NCBI GenBank assembly: GCA_008477525.1
Contig: SPDT01000007.1
Span: 434,001-498,000, forward strand
DNA: 64,000 nt
From: Hypomyces perniciosus
Taxonomy: Eukaryota > Ascomycota > Sordariomycetes > Hypocreales > Hypocreaceae
Reading direction: 5' to 3'
Part shown: one piece after another, positions 24,233 through 35,757 of the stretch
How the letters are laid out: the number at the start of each line of letters is the position of its first letter
Position numbering within the stretch: position 1 is the first letter of the stretch
Made by a program: the position numbers and the translations under genes
Notes under the pieces: generated by a model
The model's database searches: none
What the model saw: only the letters and a program-made list of their open reading frames with translations
What the model was told of the DNA's origin: nothing

Positions 24233-27200
24233 GTTATAAGCCTAGGTAATAACTTTAACTAAATTACTAAAAACTTTTATTCAATATTATCTTTTCCTTT
24301 ATAGCTTCTTTATTATTGCCTTTTACGCTACAGAACCTATTTTCTATAATAAATAATATAAAAGACTTACCTTTTATAAAGCTAAAATTACTAAAATAGT
24401 AGATTAAATAGATAATTATTTTTATAAACTATACAATTACTGCTAGAGTATAAAAAAGGATTAATCTTAATTTCTTTAAAAAGCTTAATAACTATTTCCC
24501 TGCTCTTTTACCATTTACTTTTACTTAAATAAAAAGGAAAGCAGTTAAAGAATTTAAAGAAAAGGCTAAGGCTAATAAAATCACTGCCTGCTATAACAGT
24601 TTACTTTAAAAGCATTAAAATACTGTTAATATAAATGTAAAGAAAAGGAAGGTTAAAAGTATAATTTAAAGGTAAATTTAAAAGACTATTAACTTTAAGC
24701 TTTATAACTTAACTTTAATTAACCTTAAAGCTAAAGATTTATAGCCTGCTATTATTAAAGTAAATCATAATAATAATAATAAAGATAATATATAAATTTA
24801 ATTTTTATTTGCTAGATTATTAAAAAGCTTAAGAGCTGCTTTTCTTTTTGCGAGAAGATAATTAAAAAAGAAGTATATATCTTTATTAATAAATCCTGCG
24901 CGATACTATATATAAAAGTATAAAGCTAGAAGTGTAATATATAAATTAATTGCGCGCCTACATATATATTCTATTTAATATAAGCTTTCTAAAACTCTAA
25001 AAATATCTTTTTAAATAGCGTTTTTAAAAGCTATTAAAGTTTACTATACTTGAAGCTTTACTGTATATTATTTATATTATATAGATATATTAACTAAAAG
25101 TACTAAAATATAAACTGCATTTACTGGAAAGTTTAATAAGAAAGGAAAATATAAGCTTTTTTAAAAGTAAATTAATAAAATTTACGCGTACCTTTAAAAA
25201 GATAAATAGGCTACCTTATATAAAAGTTTATATAAAAAGGCGCAGATTTATTTACTTTAAAGAAAAGAGGCATGAGCCTATACTTTTAAGCAGCTTTAAT
25301 TTCCTTAAATTTATTTAATAAAAAAACCCTGCTATATATTTAATAAGTATATTAATATATATAAATATAGGGGATATACTTTATAAACTCTGTTAAAGCA
25401 CTCTCTTTAATATTTATAGTACTATTTACTTTATCAATAGCAGGAATTACTTTATCCCTAGCTCTTTTATTTTAAATATAAAAGATAATTATATGAAAAT
25501 AGGCGCAATTAAATACCAAATTTTAAAGAGAGGATATTATTTAATTAAATATATTGTGCAACCTATTTAAAGGAATTACACGCTTTATTAAGTTTATTTA
25601 TATTGCTATTATAAAAGGATTTTATATTAATATTATATTAGCTTTAAAGCTTTATAAAGTTAAGGTTTAGTTAATGGAATATAATAATATACTTTATATT
25701 AATATAGTTAACTTAAGCATTATAGTAGCTAAAATAAAGTATAGGTATTACCTATTATTTCTTTAATATAAACCTTTATTTTTTTATATTACTTTTATAC
25801 TTAAATACTATATTTTGAATAGCCTAATAAGTCTTTTCCTACTATTAGATATATAGAATAGAGTATATATTATAATAAAAAAAACTAATATATAACCCTT
25901 TATTACTATACTTTAATTTAAAATACCTTTAATGTTTATAATCTAGGCATTTTAGCCTTAAAGCGCTAAAGGCATTAATTAAAAATACTAAAAATATAAA
26001 AATAAAGGGAATTAAATATATAAACTATAAGTGTTATATTTTAATATATATATTATAAGTTATTTTATATAAACTATTTAATAGTTAAGTATTAAAACCT
26101 TTCTTTAAAGTTTATTAAAATTTTAAAACTATTTGTAAGAAAATAATAAAGATAACTGGCTTTTAATATTTAAAGATAAATATACTATATAGTTATATAT
26201 ATACTCTGTATTAGATATAGAATATAATATTATCTTTATTATTTCTTTTAACTTTATAAATATAGTTGAAATTTAATATAATATTTCTATATATTATATT
26301 AAATAAAATAATAAAAAAGCTATTGTAGTAATTAAAGGTTTAATACACTACTAGCTTTAAGCGGATTAAGAAGGAATTATTTTTAAGCTTTCCTTTTTTA
26401 TATTTAGAAGTTAAATAGTATATTAAAGTGTATAAATTAAAAAGTAATAACTAAATTACTTAAAGTATTTAACTATATTAGTTTTTTAAATAATTTATAG
26501 CTTAAAAGCATTAAAGTAGTAGTATACTTGATTAATATAAGCCCTTTATTTACATTTAAGATAATATTATTAATTAATAAAATAAAATAATAGTTCTGTG
26601 ATTTTATACCTTTTCTTATAAAAGAGCTTTCTATAGACTTATAGCTAGATTAAAATAGGATATATATTTATACCTGCTATACTTATATATTTAATAAAGA
26701 CTATAAAGCTCGCTAAAATAAAAAAGAATTTAAGACTAAGCTTAAAGGCTTAATTAAATACTTTATTAAATATATTATAAATAATATATATTATATTTAA
26801 TTACTTTATTGAATAAAAGGAATTATTATAAAAAATATATAGTTTAATAAAAATACCTTTTTTATTAGTAAAAAGGAAATTATAGATAAGTTTATTATAA
26901 TTTAGTTAAATAAATTATTTAAAGAGGTTAAAGAAAAGGAATTAAAGTTTATATTCTTTTTAATATATATTTTTATAGTAAAGAATACTTTTTTAAATCA
27001 TAAAGAAATAAAAAGTTTACTTTTAAAGGTAAAAAGCTTTAAAGTATTAAAATTAATTTAATCACTGCTTAAGCTAAGCTATTAATATACTTAAAGGTAT
27101 TTTTTAAACTGTAAATATTAAAGGTTATTTTAAAATAGTTATTTTTTAAAGAAATTAATATATTAATAGGAACTTTAAATAATGCTTTTATAAGCGATTT

Positions 27201-28568
27201 ACCTTTCTTTATAAAGAGGGATATAGTAAAAGAATAGCTGTATATATTAAAGGTATATAATTTAATAAAAGAGGATAGTCTACTAAGGCTAAAAGTAAAT
27301 TAGTATAAAAAAGATTTATTTATTTTTATAAAAGAAAGATAAACCTTTAAAGAAATATTAGTTAATAATCCTTAAAATAATAAAGTAATAGTTAATATTT
27401 ATAAAAGCTTAAAACTTTAAAAAGAAATAATTTACGAAAAAGGCTAATAAATATTTCTTAATATATAAAATTAAAATATATACTTGAAATATTACTTTTA
27501 AAGATAATAAACCTAATATATATTTCATAATTACGAAGCCTTTTAATTTAATATTATATTAATTATTACTTAATTAATAAAAGTTAATAAACTATAATTT
27601 AAAAAGTACAGAAATAGTATTCATTATTTTTAATATAGTAATAGACTATAAATTTTCCTTTTAGAAACATATACCTTTTAATAAATTAATTATTTACTAG
27701 AAGGATTTAGCAAAACCGCTAAAAGACTAAAATGAGTTTATAAAATATTTACTTAAAGATAGGTTTTAGTAAACTATATATAATAAAATTAATTCTTTAT
27801 ATATAAAAGGGACCTAGTAAAAAATACTATATTTAAAGGCAATAATAAAGCTATTATTAGTATATTAAACTTTTATTTATAAATTTAATTAAAATCAAAG
27901 TCTAAAATACTTTAAAGTTTACTTTATAGTCTATAAAGATTTATAAAAGTATTTTACTATAAAGAGTATATATATAACTATACTTATAGTATATTTCTTT
28001 TATATATTTATTGCTTTTACAGTAAAATTTAACTTTAAATTAAAGTAGTATAATATTAAAAATACTTTTTTCAATACTTTAAAGGATAAAAACATTAAAC
28101 TAATTGTATATAAGCTCTTTAAGGGTTTTAAGTCGCTAAATATTTATTTAAAGTTTATTAAAGCCTTATATAGGCTAAAGTATTTATTAAAGCTATAATT
28201 TAATAAATTATTTTCAACCTTAAGGCAATAAAAATTAATTTTAAGCTTTAAAAAGCTTTATCTCTTTTATAATTAAGCTCAAAAGATTTTTATTATATTT
28301 TATATAAATAATATCTTAATTATATATTATTATAATAATAAAGCTCTTTATATTAAACTATTCAATCCTTTAAAAGTCAAGTATAAACTTTATAGTAAAG
28401 GAGATATATAATAGTTTTTAAAAATCAAGATTACCTATCATTATATAAAGTATAAAATATACCTTTTTTATAAGATTTATTTTAAGAAAATTGCGAAACA
28501 ATTTAGGCTTAATAAAAAAATATAGATTTTAACAATTTTAATATTTATTATAAAACTTTAAAAAAGTA
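24233..28568 (+). other. Element interior, left part, AT-rich RIP wreckage
   Basis: About 4.3 kb of the retrotransposon interior between the left LTR and the nested element. It is built almost wholly of A/T with frequent TAA, TTA and TATA. I found no reading frame of useful length on either strand. It presumably derives from gag-pol. Confidence 0.8.
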
Positions 28569-28573
28569 TATTG

Positions 28574-28650
28574 TGATATATATAAATAGTGTATTGTCCT
28601 TTTCCTTCTTTCGTTCCTTTCTTCCCTTTTTATCTGCACTTTGCATATCA
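28574..28650. repeat. Left 77 bp terminal repeat of the TRIM-like element
   Basis: Starts TGATATATATAAATAG and ends GCATATCA. Compared with the right copy it shows mostly C-to-T differences near its left end (TATATATA versus TACACATA; GTATTG versus GTATCG) and small length shifts in the CT tract. Confidence 0.85.
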
Positions 28651-29180
28651 AATAGTAGCAATCTAAGCGTTTTTCAATCGCAAGACCTTCATACACGCAC
28701 CACACTAGCAACCACACTGGCAACCAGAAGCAACCATCTCGGCATTTCCTTTTAGCAAACAAGAAAGCCTTTGCAGACGATAGCCAACCAACTTACTAAC
28801 TAAACCGCCAAACCAAACCGCTAAACCAAACCGCGTTGATCCTGGTTTTTGCTGTTTCCCTCGCGAGACTACGCCGCTTCCAAAACGATCAATAGCTGTT
28901 CCTTTGACTAGGCCTTACAGCTATTTCTTTATTAAGCGACATTCCTTTTATAATTTTCTTTGAATTCGATTCGATTGGCAATACACCTTCAGCAGCAACG
29001 CGTTATGGCTCCTGCTCTAAGACATATTCGACAACGCGTTATGGCCCCTATTCCAAGACTAAGGCAGCAATATAAGGAGGAATTCGGTTAGGAATTCGGT
29101 TAGGAATATGGCCTTTATAATGGTTAAGGATGGTAAAGGAATCCGAGGACGCATTCTTTTTCAACAAAGGCGGCGGCATT

Positions 29181-29257
29181 TGATACACATAAATAGTGTA
29201 TCGTCCTTTTCTTTCCTTCTTTCCTTTCTTCCCTCTTCATCTGCACTTTGCATATCA
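29181..29257. repeat. Right 77 bp terminal repeat of the TRIM-like element
   Basis: Starts TGATACACATAAATAG and ends GCATATCA, followed immediately by TATTG, the duplicated target also found at 28,569-28,573. Confidence 0.85.
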
Positions 29258-29262
29258 TATTG

Positions 29263-31307
29263 TAAGCTTTAAAAACAACTATTAAAATATATTAAAAGAA
29301 AATGGAATTAATACTTTATACAGCTATTATAATAAAGTTTAATATAATATATAGCGCCTTGGCTTTATTATAGTTTTTAATTAACTTTAATAAAGAGTAC
29401 TTTAAAGCAGTTAGTTAACTAATCTATTATTTATATATATAGTATTTCCTAGCTTTTGAATATAAAAGGTAAAAAGAAATATAAATTCTAACTACTTTAC
29501 GTAATACTTCTTTTACTAATAATATACATATTTAGAGATTATTTTAAAGGTATTTTATTATACTTTTTTTAAGCTTTATCCTATAAAACGCAATATCTTA
29601 AAGTCTTATTAGTATATTTATAATTAAAGCTAAACTGCTTACTTTCATTTAAATAGTAAAGGAGGCTATAAGTTTATATTGCCTTTTTTAAAACATAAAA
29701 TTCAAGCTTAGTATTAATTAGAATATTAATTATAGTAGTTAATTAACTATATACTTTATAATTAAAAAGAGTATATAAATTAATACTTACCTATATTATA
29801 TTAATATATGAAATATATAGCTTTAATAGGAATATTAGAAAAGATTATTTACTGTTTTTTATCTTTCTATTAACTTTATATTTATTAATAGGCTTATTAA
29901 AACTTTAGTATAGCAGTGCTTTAAATACTTTAAACTGCTATTAAATTTAGCAGATATATAATTACTAGAATAAAATATACAAAAATATAGGAAATTAATT
30001 AATTTTAGCTTATAGGCTATTTACTATAAAAGGTGTATTCTATTACTGTAATAACTATTCTTTAAAAGCTAGAAAGCTTTTACGCGCTTGCGCGTAAAGG
30101 ATATTATTATTATTATTGCTACTGCTTAAGGCAGTAGCCTCTTTAAAGTAAACTAAATTCTCCTCTTTTAATAAATTAAATTAAAAGCGCAACGCCTTTT
30201 TACAGCAGGTTACTATTTAATTATATAAGCTTATAAGTATATAAATAAAGAATAAAGTATTTACTTTATTATTGCTTTCGCTTATAGCTTAAAAGAGCCA
30301 GTATATAATTAATGCAAGTATTAAATAATTATAGAGTATATAATTAAATAAAATAATATAAGGAAATTAAAGAGGAGTTTATTAAAGAGTATATGAATAA
30401 TTACTATTAAAGTAAATAGTATACTGCTAAAAGCAGGCAATAGAAATATATTAAAAGAAATCTCCTTTACTAGTAATAGCTGACTTTAGATAACTTTTAT
30501 AAAAAGGGGATAATAATATAGCAGCGGCAGTAATAAAAGTAAAAGCAGAGGCAGCCGCAGGAGTAGCTATAGTAAAAGTAACTATAAAAGCAGTTATTAG
30601 AGTAGTAGCAGTAGTAATAGGGGCAGGGGCTAGGGCAGCAGTAATATAGTGTATATTAAGAGCTGTATAGGCGAGAGCTGCAGTAACTGCAGGATAAATG
30701 AGGCTAAAGTTAATAAAAGCTAGACTAGCTAGTATAAAAGTAGGAGCTAAAGCAGGAGCTAGCGCAGGAGTAAAAGCAGTAATAGGCATAACTGCTTAGC
30801 CAGCTAAGCGACTAACGCTGTAATAAGCTACCTTTAAAGGGCAACTATAATTACACTTTACTAATAAAGTATTTTTCTACTGCAATTTTGCTATTAACTA
30901 ATAAATATATAGTATAAAAGGAATTAATTAAAAGTATAATATTTATAGTAAAGGCTATACTGCTATTGCTATTAATATTAATATTAATATTAATAATATT
31001 AATAATTAAAGAAAAAAGCAAGGAATAGGGCTAGGGGCAGTTAATATACGTATTTTTAACTGTTTAGGATTAATTTACCTGCTTAAAAAGCTTTATTATT
31101 TAACTTCCTATTATTATAAAATAATAATAGCTATAGCACTTATATTGCTATTACTTTCATAACAGAATATTAATATATATTTATAATAAAGAGCTTCTAA
31201 TTAAGTAAAAGGGGCTTTAAAAGCGCGGCCAGTTAGTTATAATACTATAGATAGGCTACAGTAGCAGTAAATAAAGCATTAGGAATAGCTTTATTAACTG
31301 GGGGGTA
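29263..31307 (+). other. Element interior, right part
   Basis: About 2 kb of AT-rich retrotransposon remnant. A sub-stretch at about 30,450-31,060 is less AT-rich and is made of AGCAG/AGTAG/GGAGCT units; its 112-codon minus-strand frame is alanine/threonine low complexity and not a credible gene. It ends at the purine stretch and right LTR. Confidence 0.75.
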
Positions 31308-31571
31308 TATTGGGTAAAGTAGGCCAGGGCCTTACCGCTTATTAGCGTTAAGGAGCTCTTATCTGCTTATAAAGCAGATACAAGCTGATATATATATCGC
31401 GTAAGCGATATGTCAGACTGTGCAGACGCTTACAGCGCATGCATACAGCTTCTTCTTTATGTTAGCTATATGTATATATAGCGAGGCCATTACGGCATAT
31501 TCTCTTTCATAGAATCAAGCTTCGTTTCCCATCTCTCTATGCTCCACATAGCTGTGCCGCGCTCCGCCACA
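31308..31571 (+). repeat. Right LTR (264 bp)
   Basis: Begins TATTGGGTAAAGTAGGCC and ends GCTCCGCCACA, then the target duplicate TGCGG. The damage pattern mirrors the left LTR: the inner (left) half is mutated, while the outer end keeps CG-rich sequence. Confidence 0.92.
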
Positions 31572-31848
31572 TGCGGTAAATGGGCGTTAGAGCACCTACT
31601 GGAACAAGTTAATGAGCTATTCAGGGTGAAATTTTAGATTTACCTTACATTTCCTTCGTACAATCATCCTTCAAGGTGAAGATACTGATATAGAGAGAGA
31701 GTAGAATTTAACTGAGTTAATACTCCTCTGTGCTATTCAAATGACATACAAGCGGTGATAAATATTGAGTATAGAATATTCGGATTTGATCATAAACACT
31801 CTCAAATTGGCTCATGGGTAAACAAGAAGGCAAGAAGGAAGCATCCAT

Positions 31849-31945
31849 GTGCTGTCGATTAGGGAATGGACACGGCGAGTCATTATTGCAGGGATGCCCC
31901 CGGCCAATATACTAGCAGCGAGCATTGAGACATTATCATGGACTA
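31849..31945 (+). pseudogene. Gene fragment matching 44,494-44,576
   Basis: A short stretch reading LSIREWTRRVIIAGMPPA...AASIET. It is clearly related at DNA level (most bases identical over ~80 bp, one six-base gap) to the end of the minus-strand fragment at 44.5 kb (VSITEWTQRVIMAGMHPA...ALIETF). It soon loses homology, so it is a relic. Identity of the parent gene is uncertain. Confidence 0.6.
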
Positions 31946-32790
31946 AGAGTTCTTCCTTTTGCTTTGACCTCTCTTTCTCCCTCTTTCTCTCTCTCTCTCA
32001 CCTTGTCACTTTTCTTAGTGACTGTCCCGTCGTAAGCCGCCAAGGAATTCAAGATGCCTGCGCCTTGGAGTGGCTTCCTCACTAAAATGTAGCTCAGTAA
32101 GTTAGACATTATCGAGCCACTAAAAGAGGGCTAGCCCATTACTACCTATTCACGTGCCAGGGGGTTTTCTAGAAATAGTCGTGGTGCGTGTTCTACTATA
32201 TACTCGTAAGTATTAAGTGAGGCTGATGGGGCTTTGTTAGGCTTTCCAATTGCCTTTTCTGTTCCGAATCGCTTACTAGAAATACACCGCTCGTACGGAG
32301 TAGTAGTGCCAGAAATAGATGCATGGGTAAGACAGACCAAGCTATCTTGCTGCTACACCCTTCCGCCACCCAAATGATGGGATCTGCGTCTATGGCGCCT
32401 CCCAGTGCTAGTACTTTGCCAAGTGATTGTCAGTAGGACAGCCCTCCAAAGTCTCTTACTCATCGCAACGGGGTCTCGGCAAAACGAGGATGCTTTAGCG
32501 CCTTCTTCGAGGTCTCGCACTAGGCTGCGTGACTACTTTAGTCATACGGATCATCAACTTACTCGCTTGGGCCTCGAGGGGCTATTGTAGATCGCGTCAG
32601 GACGTTGGTACCAGTACACGACGGCAAAGGCCTGTATCAAGCGGGAAGACTTTCTTATCTTACCCGCCGCTCGTGAAGCTGATAACATAACTAGAGAGGT
32701 GCATATTCATGGGAGGAAGGACTGTCTGAACATATCCTAAGTACCTCAACATCTGGCATGCTTGGCGCGAAGCAATCACGTAGATACAAA

Positions 32791-33000
32791 TCAAGCGATT
32801 TGCAATGATGGCTGTAAATAAAATCCTACATGTATATGTTTTACTTTGTACTCATTTGTCAGTGACAACATCACCCCTTTCCCTAAACCCTCAATGGCCC
32901 CAGCGTTTGTAATCTCAAGCAATGTGCATTGCCACCAATTGCGAACCTCGACAGTGCTCAAAAGAGAATTAACGCCAATAGAATCAAGAGTCACCCCTAT
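32791..33000 (-). pseudogene. Relic of a polyketide synthase ACP domain
   Basis: An isolated ~60-codon frame contains LDSIGVNSLLSTVEVRNWW followed by EITNAGAIEGLGK. This is the pattern of a fungal PKS carrier (LxSIGVDSLxxxExRNWW...EIxNAGxIxxLxK), with the Asp before the pantetheine serine changed to Asn and a few residues missing after RNWW. No other PKS domain is recognisable around it. It differs from the ACP of the intact PKS ([25 protein letters not shown]), so it is not a simple copy of that gene's end. It is probably all that remains of another PKS. Confidence 0.7.
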
Positions 33001-33371
33001 CTATTACCCTTGAGGACTTGATTATTACTATTATATAAAGTAATAAGCTATATAAAGGATTATATTTATTCATTTCTTAAAGCCTTAGTTTCGAGATATA
33101 AGGCGGCTTTCTGTATAGATTTAAGCTACTATTTCAATATCCTTTGCCATAACTTTGTAGGTCGTCTTTTAACAAGCAGCTAACGTCAACCATAGGCCGA
33201 AAATCTTGCGGAATATAGGCATCGAAGCGTGTAGTTTTCTATGTCAGTGCTTCTGGAGTGATTGCTCCTTGAGTCTGCGAAATAGAAGTTGTTGAAGATA
33301 ATTGCCAGCTCTTCACCATCCCATGTAACTTACGCTCCCCACCGAATTCGACAACACACCTGGCACTTTAC

Positions 33372-34838
33372 CTACAATATAGAATCCCGTCTTGTAGCCA
33401 CCTGTTTCTGGCTACGGACCAAGTTATCGTACCGAAGTACGGCATTCAACATAGTTTGTGCTCCACGGCCACTATTATATAGTATTGTAAGTATTGTTAC
33501 CACGGTAGGACATTTCCTCAGAGCAAGCATAACATACCAATGTTCCATGGAAGTGTACTCCAGCGGGCTGTGACTGATGCCAGCTCGACTTGGAACCATT
33601 ATCATGGCCGTTGGTACTTGCAGCGCTGTCATTGCGCTGTCGTGCCCTGCAAGAGAAATCATGTCTCGTACATGAGCCTCGCCGCACTCAGCCACTGCTG
33701 CAGATCGGATACACTCGGCCACGTCTGGATCAAAAACTAATGCCGGACTATGCCAGACTCGCTTTTTGGAGAAATTCCAGTCTTGCTTCATCTGAGAGAG
33801 ACGTGCCAAATAGTCAGAAATCCGCTGCTCCAGGTTGTCCAAAGTGGCTTCGTCTATATGTCGAGCATCGACAGTCAGGTCGACGCGTGAAGGGATGGTA
33901 TTTGGCGACGGACTTTCGACCTTGAGCACACCGACCGTGGCGCATGCATCGTATGCCCCGGCCAGCTCCTCGACCTTCAAAACAATCTTCGCAGCTGCAA
34001 TAAGCGCATCTGCGCGGTCTTGAATGCGAACGGTTCCTGCGTGCTCTTGTCTTCCATGGCAGGAGATGGCGTACCGTCGAATTCCTTGAATGCGGCGAAC
34101 CACGCCAATGCTTTGCTGATTAGTCTCTAGTAACTTTCCCTGCTCAATATGTAACTCGAAGTGGGCTTGCAGTTGATTCACGCGACTCGATGCAGCCACG
34201 GTGCCTTTGGCGTCAATCTCGTCAAGCGCGGCTCCAAGGCTCTGCCCTGTTATACAGTGCTTTTGTTCATAGGCGTCAGCGAGAGCAACCCAGCCAGCCC
34301 AAACTGGTGACCCGGAGCAACCTGGGAAGAAAGCGGCCCCCTCTTCATTCGTCCAGACTACCGCCGCGATTGGGCACCAGGTCTTGACGCATGCCTCCCT
34401 TAGTGCACGGATTGCTTCCACAGCTGCGAGGACGCCGAGGATTCCGTCATATTTGCCGCCGGCCGGCTGAGTATCAAGATGACTTCCCATAGCAATGGGA
34501 GGCATATCCGGTGACTCACCAGGGTATACTGCGAAGAGATTGCCCATGGCGTCCATCGATGTTGTGCAGCCGAGGGCGCTCATCTCTCGGACGAACCATT
34601 CACGTACAGCCTTGTCGTCTTTAGAAAGTGCCAAGCGATTCATGCCTTCTGAATCTTCAATGATCCCCCATTGAGAAGTGAAATGAATACTGTTCCATAG
34701 ACGTTGGTGGTCTATCCGTGGGCCTGCGAGACGGCCAAAGGGCTCCTCGTGAGGAGCGCCTTCAGCATTGGGACGACATTTGTCCAAATCGGGATTGTGC
34801 TCGTAGACTTGAAGCCCGGATGGCTCCTTGACACTCAT
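33372..34838 (-). CDS. M20-type amidase, hydantoinase/carbamoylase family
   Basis: Zinc-dependent amidohydrolase like N-carbamoyl-L-amino-acid hydrolase, beta-ureidopropionase and allantoate amidohydrolase. Metal and substrate motifs are in order: GSHLDTQPAGGKYDGILGV, TNEEGAAFFPGCSGS, HFELHIEQG, RQEHAGT, LAGHDSA and SRAGISHSPLEYTS. One in-frame 66 bp intron (33,537-33,472, GTATGT...TAATAG) interrupts the C-terminus; removing it gives EHCGRGAQTMLNAV. The start MSVKEP at 34,838 is preferred; an in-frame ATG at 34,916 would add a hydrophobic 26-residue leader that could be a targeting sequence. Lies between the retrotransposon and the PKS, divergent from the PKS. It may cleave an amide in an intermediate or be an unrelated catabolic gene; position does not decide. 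Confidence 0.88.
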   Translation of the reverse strand: MSVKEPSGLQVYEHNPDLDKCRPNAEGAPHEEPFGRLAGPRIDHQRLWNSIHFTSQWGIIEDSEGMNRLALSKDDKAVREWFVREMSALGCTTSMDAMGNLFAVYPGESPDMPPIAMGSHLDTQPAGGKYDGILGVLAAVEAIRALREACVKTWCPIAAVVWTNEEGAAFFPGCSGSPVWAGWVALADAYEQKHCITGQSLGAALDEIDAKGTVAASSRVNQLQAHFELHIEQGKLLETNQQSIGVVRRIQGIRRYAISCHGRQEHAGTVRIQDRADALIAAAKIVLKVEELAGAYDACATVGVLKVESPSPNTIPSRVDLTVDARHIDEATLDNLEQRISDYLARLSQMKQDWNFSKKRVWHSPALVFDPDVAECIRSAAVAECGEAHVRDMISLAGHDSAMTALQVPTAMIMVPSRAGISHSPLEYTSMEHWYVMLALRKCPTVVTILTILYNSGRGAQTMLNAVLRYDNLVRSQKQVATRRDSIL

Positions 34839-34916
34839 GGTCGAAAACAAACAAGTATATTGTGGGAAGCAGTGAGCTTGTGCAGCCAAAAGCACTAGCA
34901 TTCGTTTGCACAACAA

Positions 34917-35757
34917 ATACTATGATGCGATCAAATACGGGTACATATAGTAATACTAGAGACATTGCGTTGAATTACTGCTATTGCCCAAACCATTACG
35001 ACCAGGGTTAATTTAGCCGATGGGCCTTTTTGTGCCCTAACGGGCTGCATGTTTAACCATATACCCCGTATAAGTACCTTAAATCCTTCAAGATCCCTGC
35101 GGCATGACACCTGTTTGACTGTTGAGACCCCTGGAGTAAGTCCAAAGCAGGATCTAGTGCTATACACGTACTCACTAAGTGGATTTTGGATATATCTTTA
35201 GTAGTGTATGATCTTGTACCAAGCTTGATCAGGTAATTAAACGCGGACAGTAGCTACTAGCGGGATAATTCAACTTCCTCGTGAGACGGTAGCGTTATAC
35301 CTACCCCATACCCGTCAAGTGCAAGTGGGACTGGGGTGTTGATAGTAGTACTGCTAGTTGTAGAATGACATATCGCACTATCAAAAAGGGTAAAAGTCGA
35401 CTGAGGTACATTATGGTGCCTGAAGACAGTCAAAGAGATAGACTATTCAGTGCCAGACGTCCGGTGTTATTTCTTCACCCCCTTGAGGGACTATCGGCTG
35501 ACATCAGACTTCCGTGTACTCGTATAAAGTACGTGCTAGTAAGCACTAGTCAGCCATGAACTAAAGCAATTCATGCCAGTTTAATCGAGCTTCCTGTAAT
35601 GTCTGGCTTTTATAAGTATATCACGGTTATTGACATTCCAAGGTTGATAGGAGGAGAGCTTAAGACCGAATTCATTAATAGTATCCGTTCTGGTTCCTGC
35701 AGATAGACATCCGCAGGCCTTTCATTTCACTCCATTGCCCAAAGGTATTCGATTACT
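34917..35757. promoter_or_regulatory. Divergent region between amidohydrolase and PKS
   Basis: About 0.84 kb that should hold the two promoters. Short TACTCGTA/AGTACG motifs recur. No coding sequence or clear operator stands out. Confidence 0.5.

Larger units (their letters stand above)
28574..29257. mobile_element. TRIM-like miniature LTR element nested in the retrotransposon
   Basis: A 684 bp insert bounded by two 77 bp direct repeats (28,574-28,650 and 29,181-29,257). Both begin TGATA and end TATCA and share ATAAATAGTGTAT, a CT-rich middle and CTGCACTTTGCATATCA. A perfect 5 bp duplication, TATTG, flanks it (28,569-28,573 and 29,258-29,262). The interior is too small for gag-pol and has normal base composition. 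It contains tandem duplications (GAATTCGGTTAG twice; CAACGCGTTATGGC twice) and one 28-codon frame starting at 29,005. A purine-rich stretch (AAAGGCGGCGG) precedes the right repeat. This is the anatomy of a terminal-repeat retrotransposon in miniature (TRIM). It inserted after, or escaped, most RIP of its host. Confidence 0.8.
23969..31571 (+). mobile_element. RIP-degraded LTR retrotransposon, ~7.6 kb
   Basis: Two direct long terminal repeats of 264 bp each (23,969-24,232 and 31,308-31,571) bound a 7.1 kb interior. The flanks carry a 5 bp target-site duplication, TGCGG (23,964-23,968 and 31,572-31,576). The ancestral ends are TG...CA; the inner ends have mutated to TA. A GGGGGG-containing purine stretch just before the right LTR suggests plus orientation. 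The interior is extremely AT-rich, dominated by TpA and stop codons, with no long open frame, as expected from repeat-induced point mutation, so gag and pol are not readable and Gypsy/Copia assignment is not possible by eye. A normal-composition 0.69 kb insert (28,574-29,257) is a separate nested element. Confidence 0.92.
31577..33371. other. Gene-poor segment with relics
   Basis: About 1.8 kb between the retrotransposon and the amidohydrolase. It has a CT-rich tract (31,965-32,005) and holds two coding relics described separately (31,849-31,945 and 32,791-33,000). An AT-rich block at 33,010-33,080 may be another repeat scrap. No intact gene is seen. Confidence 0.6.

Noticed and set aside
28538..28762. 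Open frames over the left end of the TRIM-like element
   Set aside because: They are antiparallel to each other over the CT-rich terminal repeat and cross the element boundary; not conserved in the right copy.
30451..30789. 112-codon minus-strand frame in the retrotransposon
   Set aside because: Alanine/threonine low-complexity translation of an AGCAG/AGTAG purine-rich stretch; no domain.
32405..32590. 61-codon frame near the ACP relic
   Set aside because: No recognisable motif and no link in frame to the relic.
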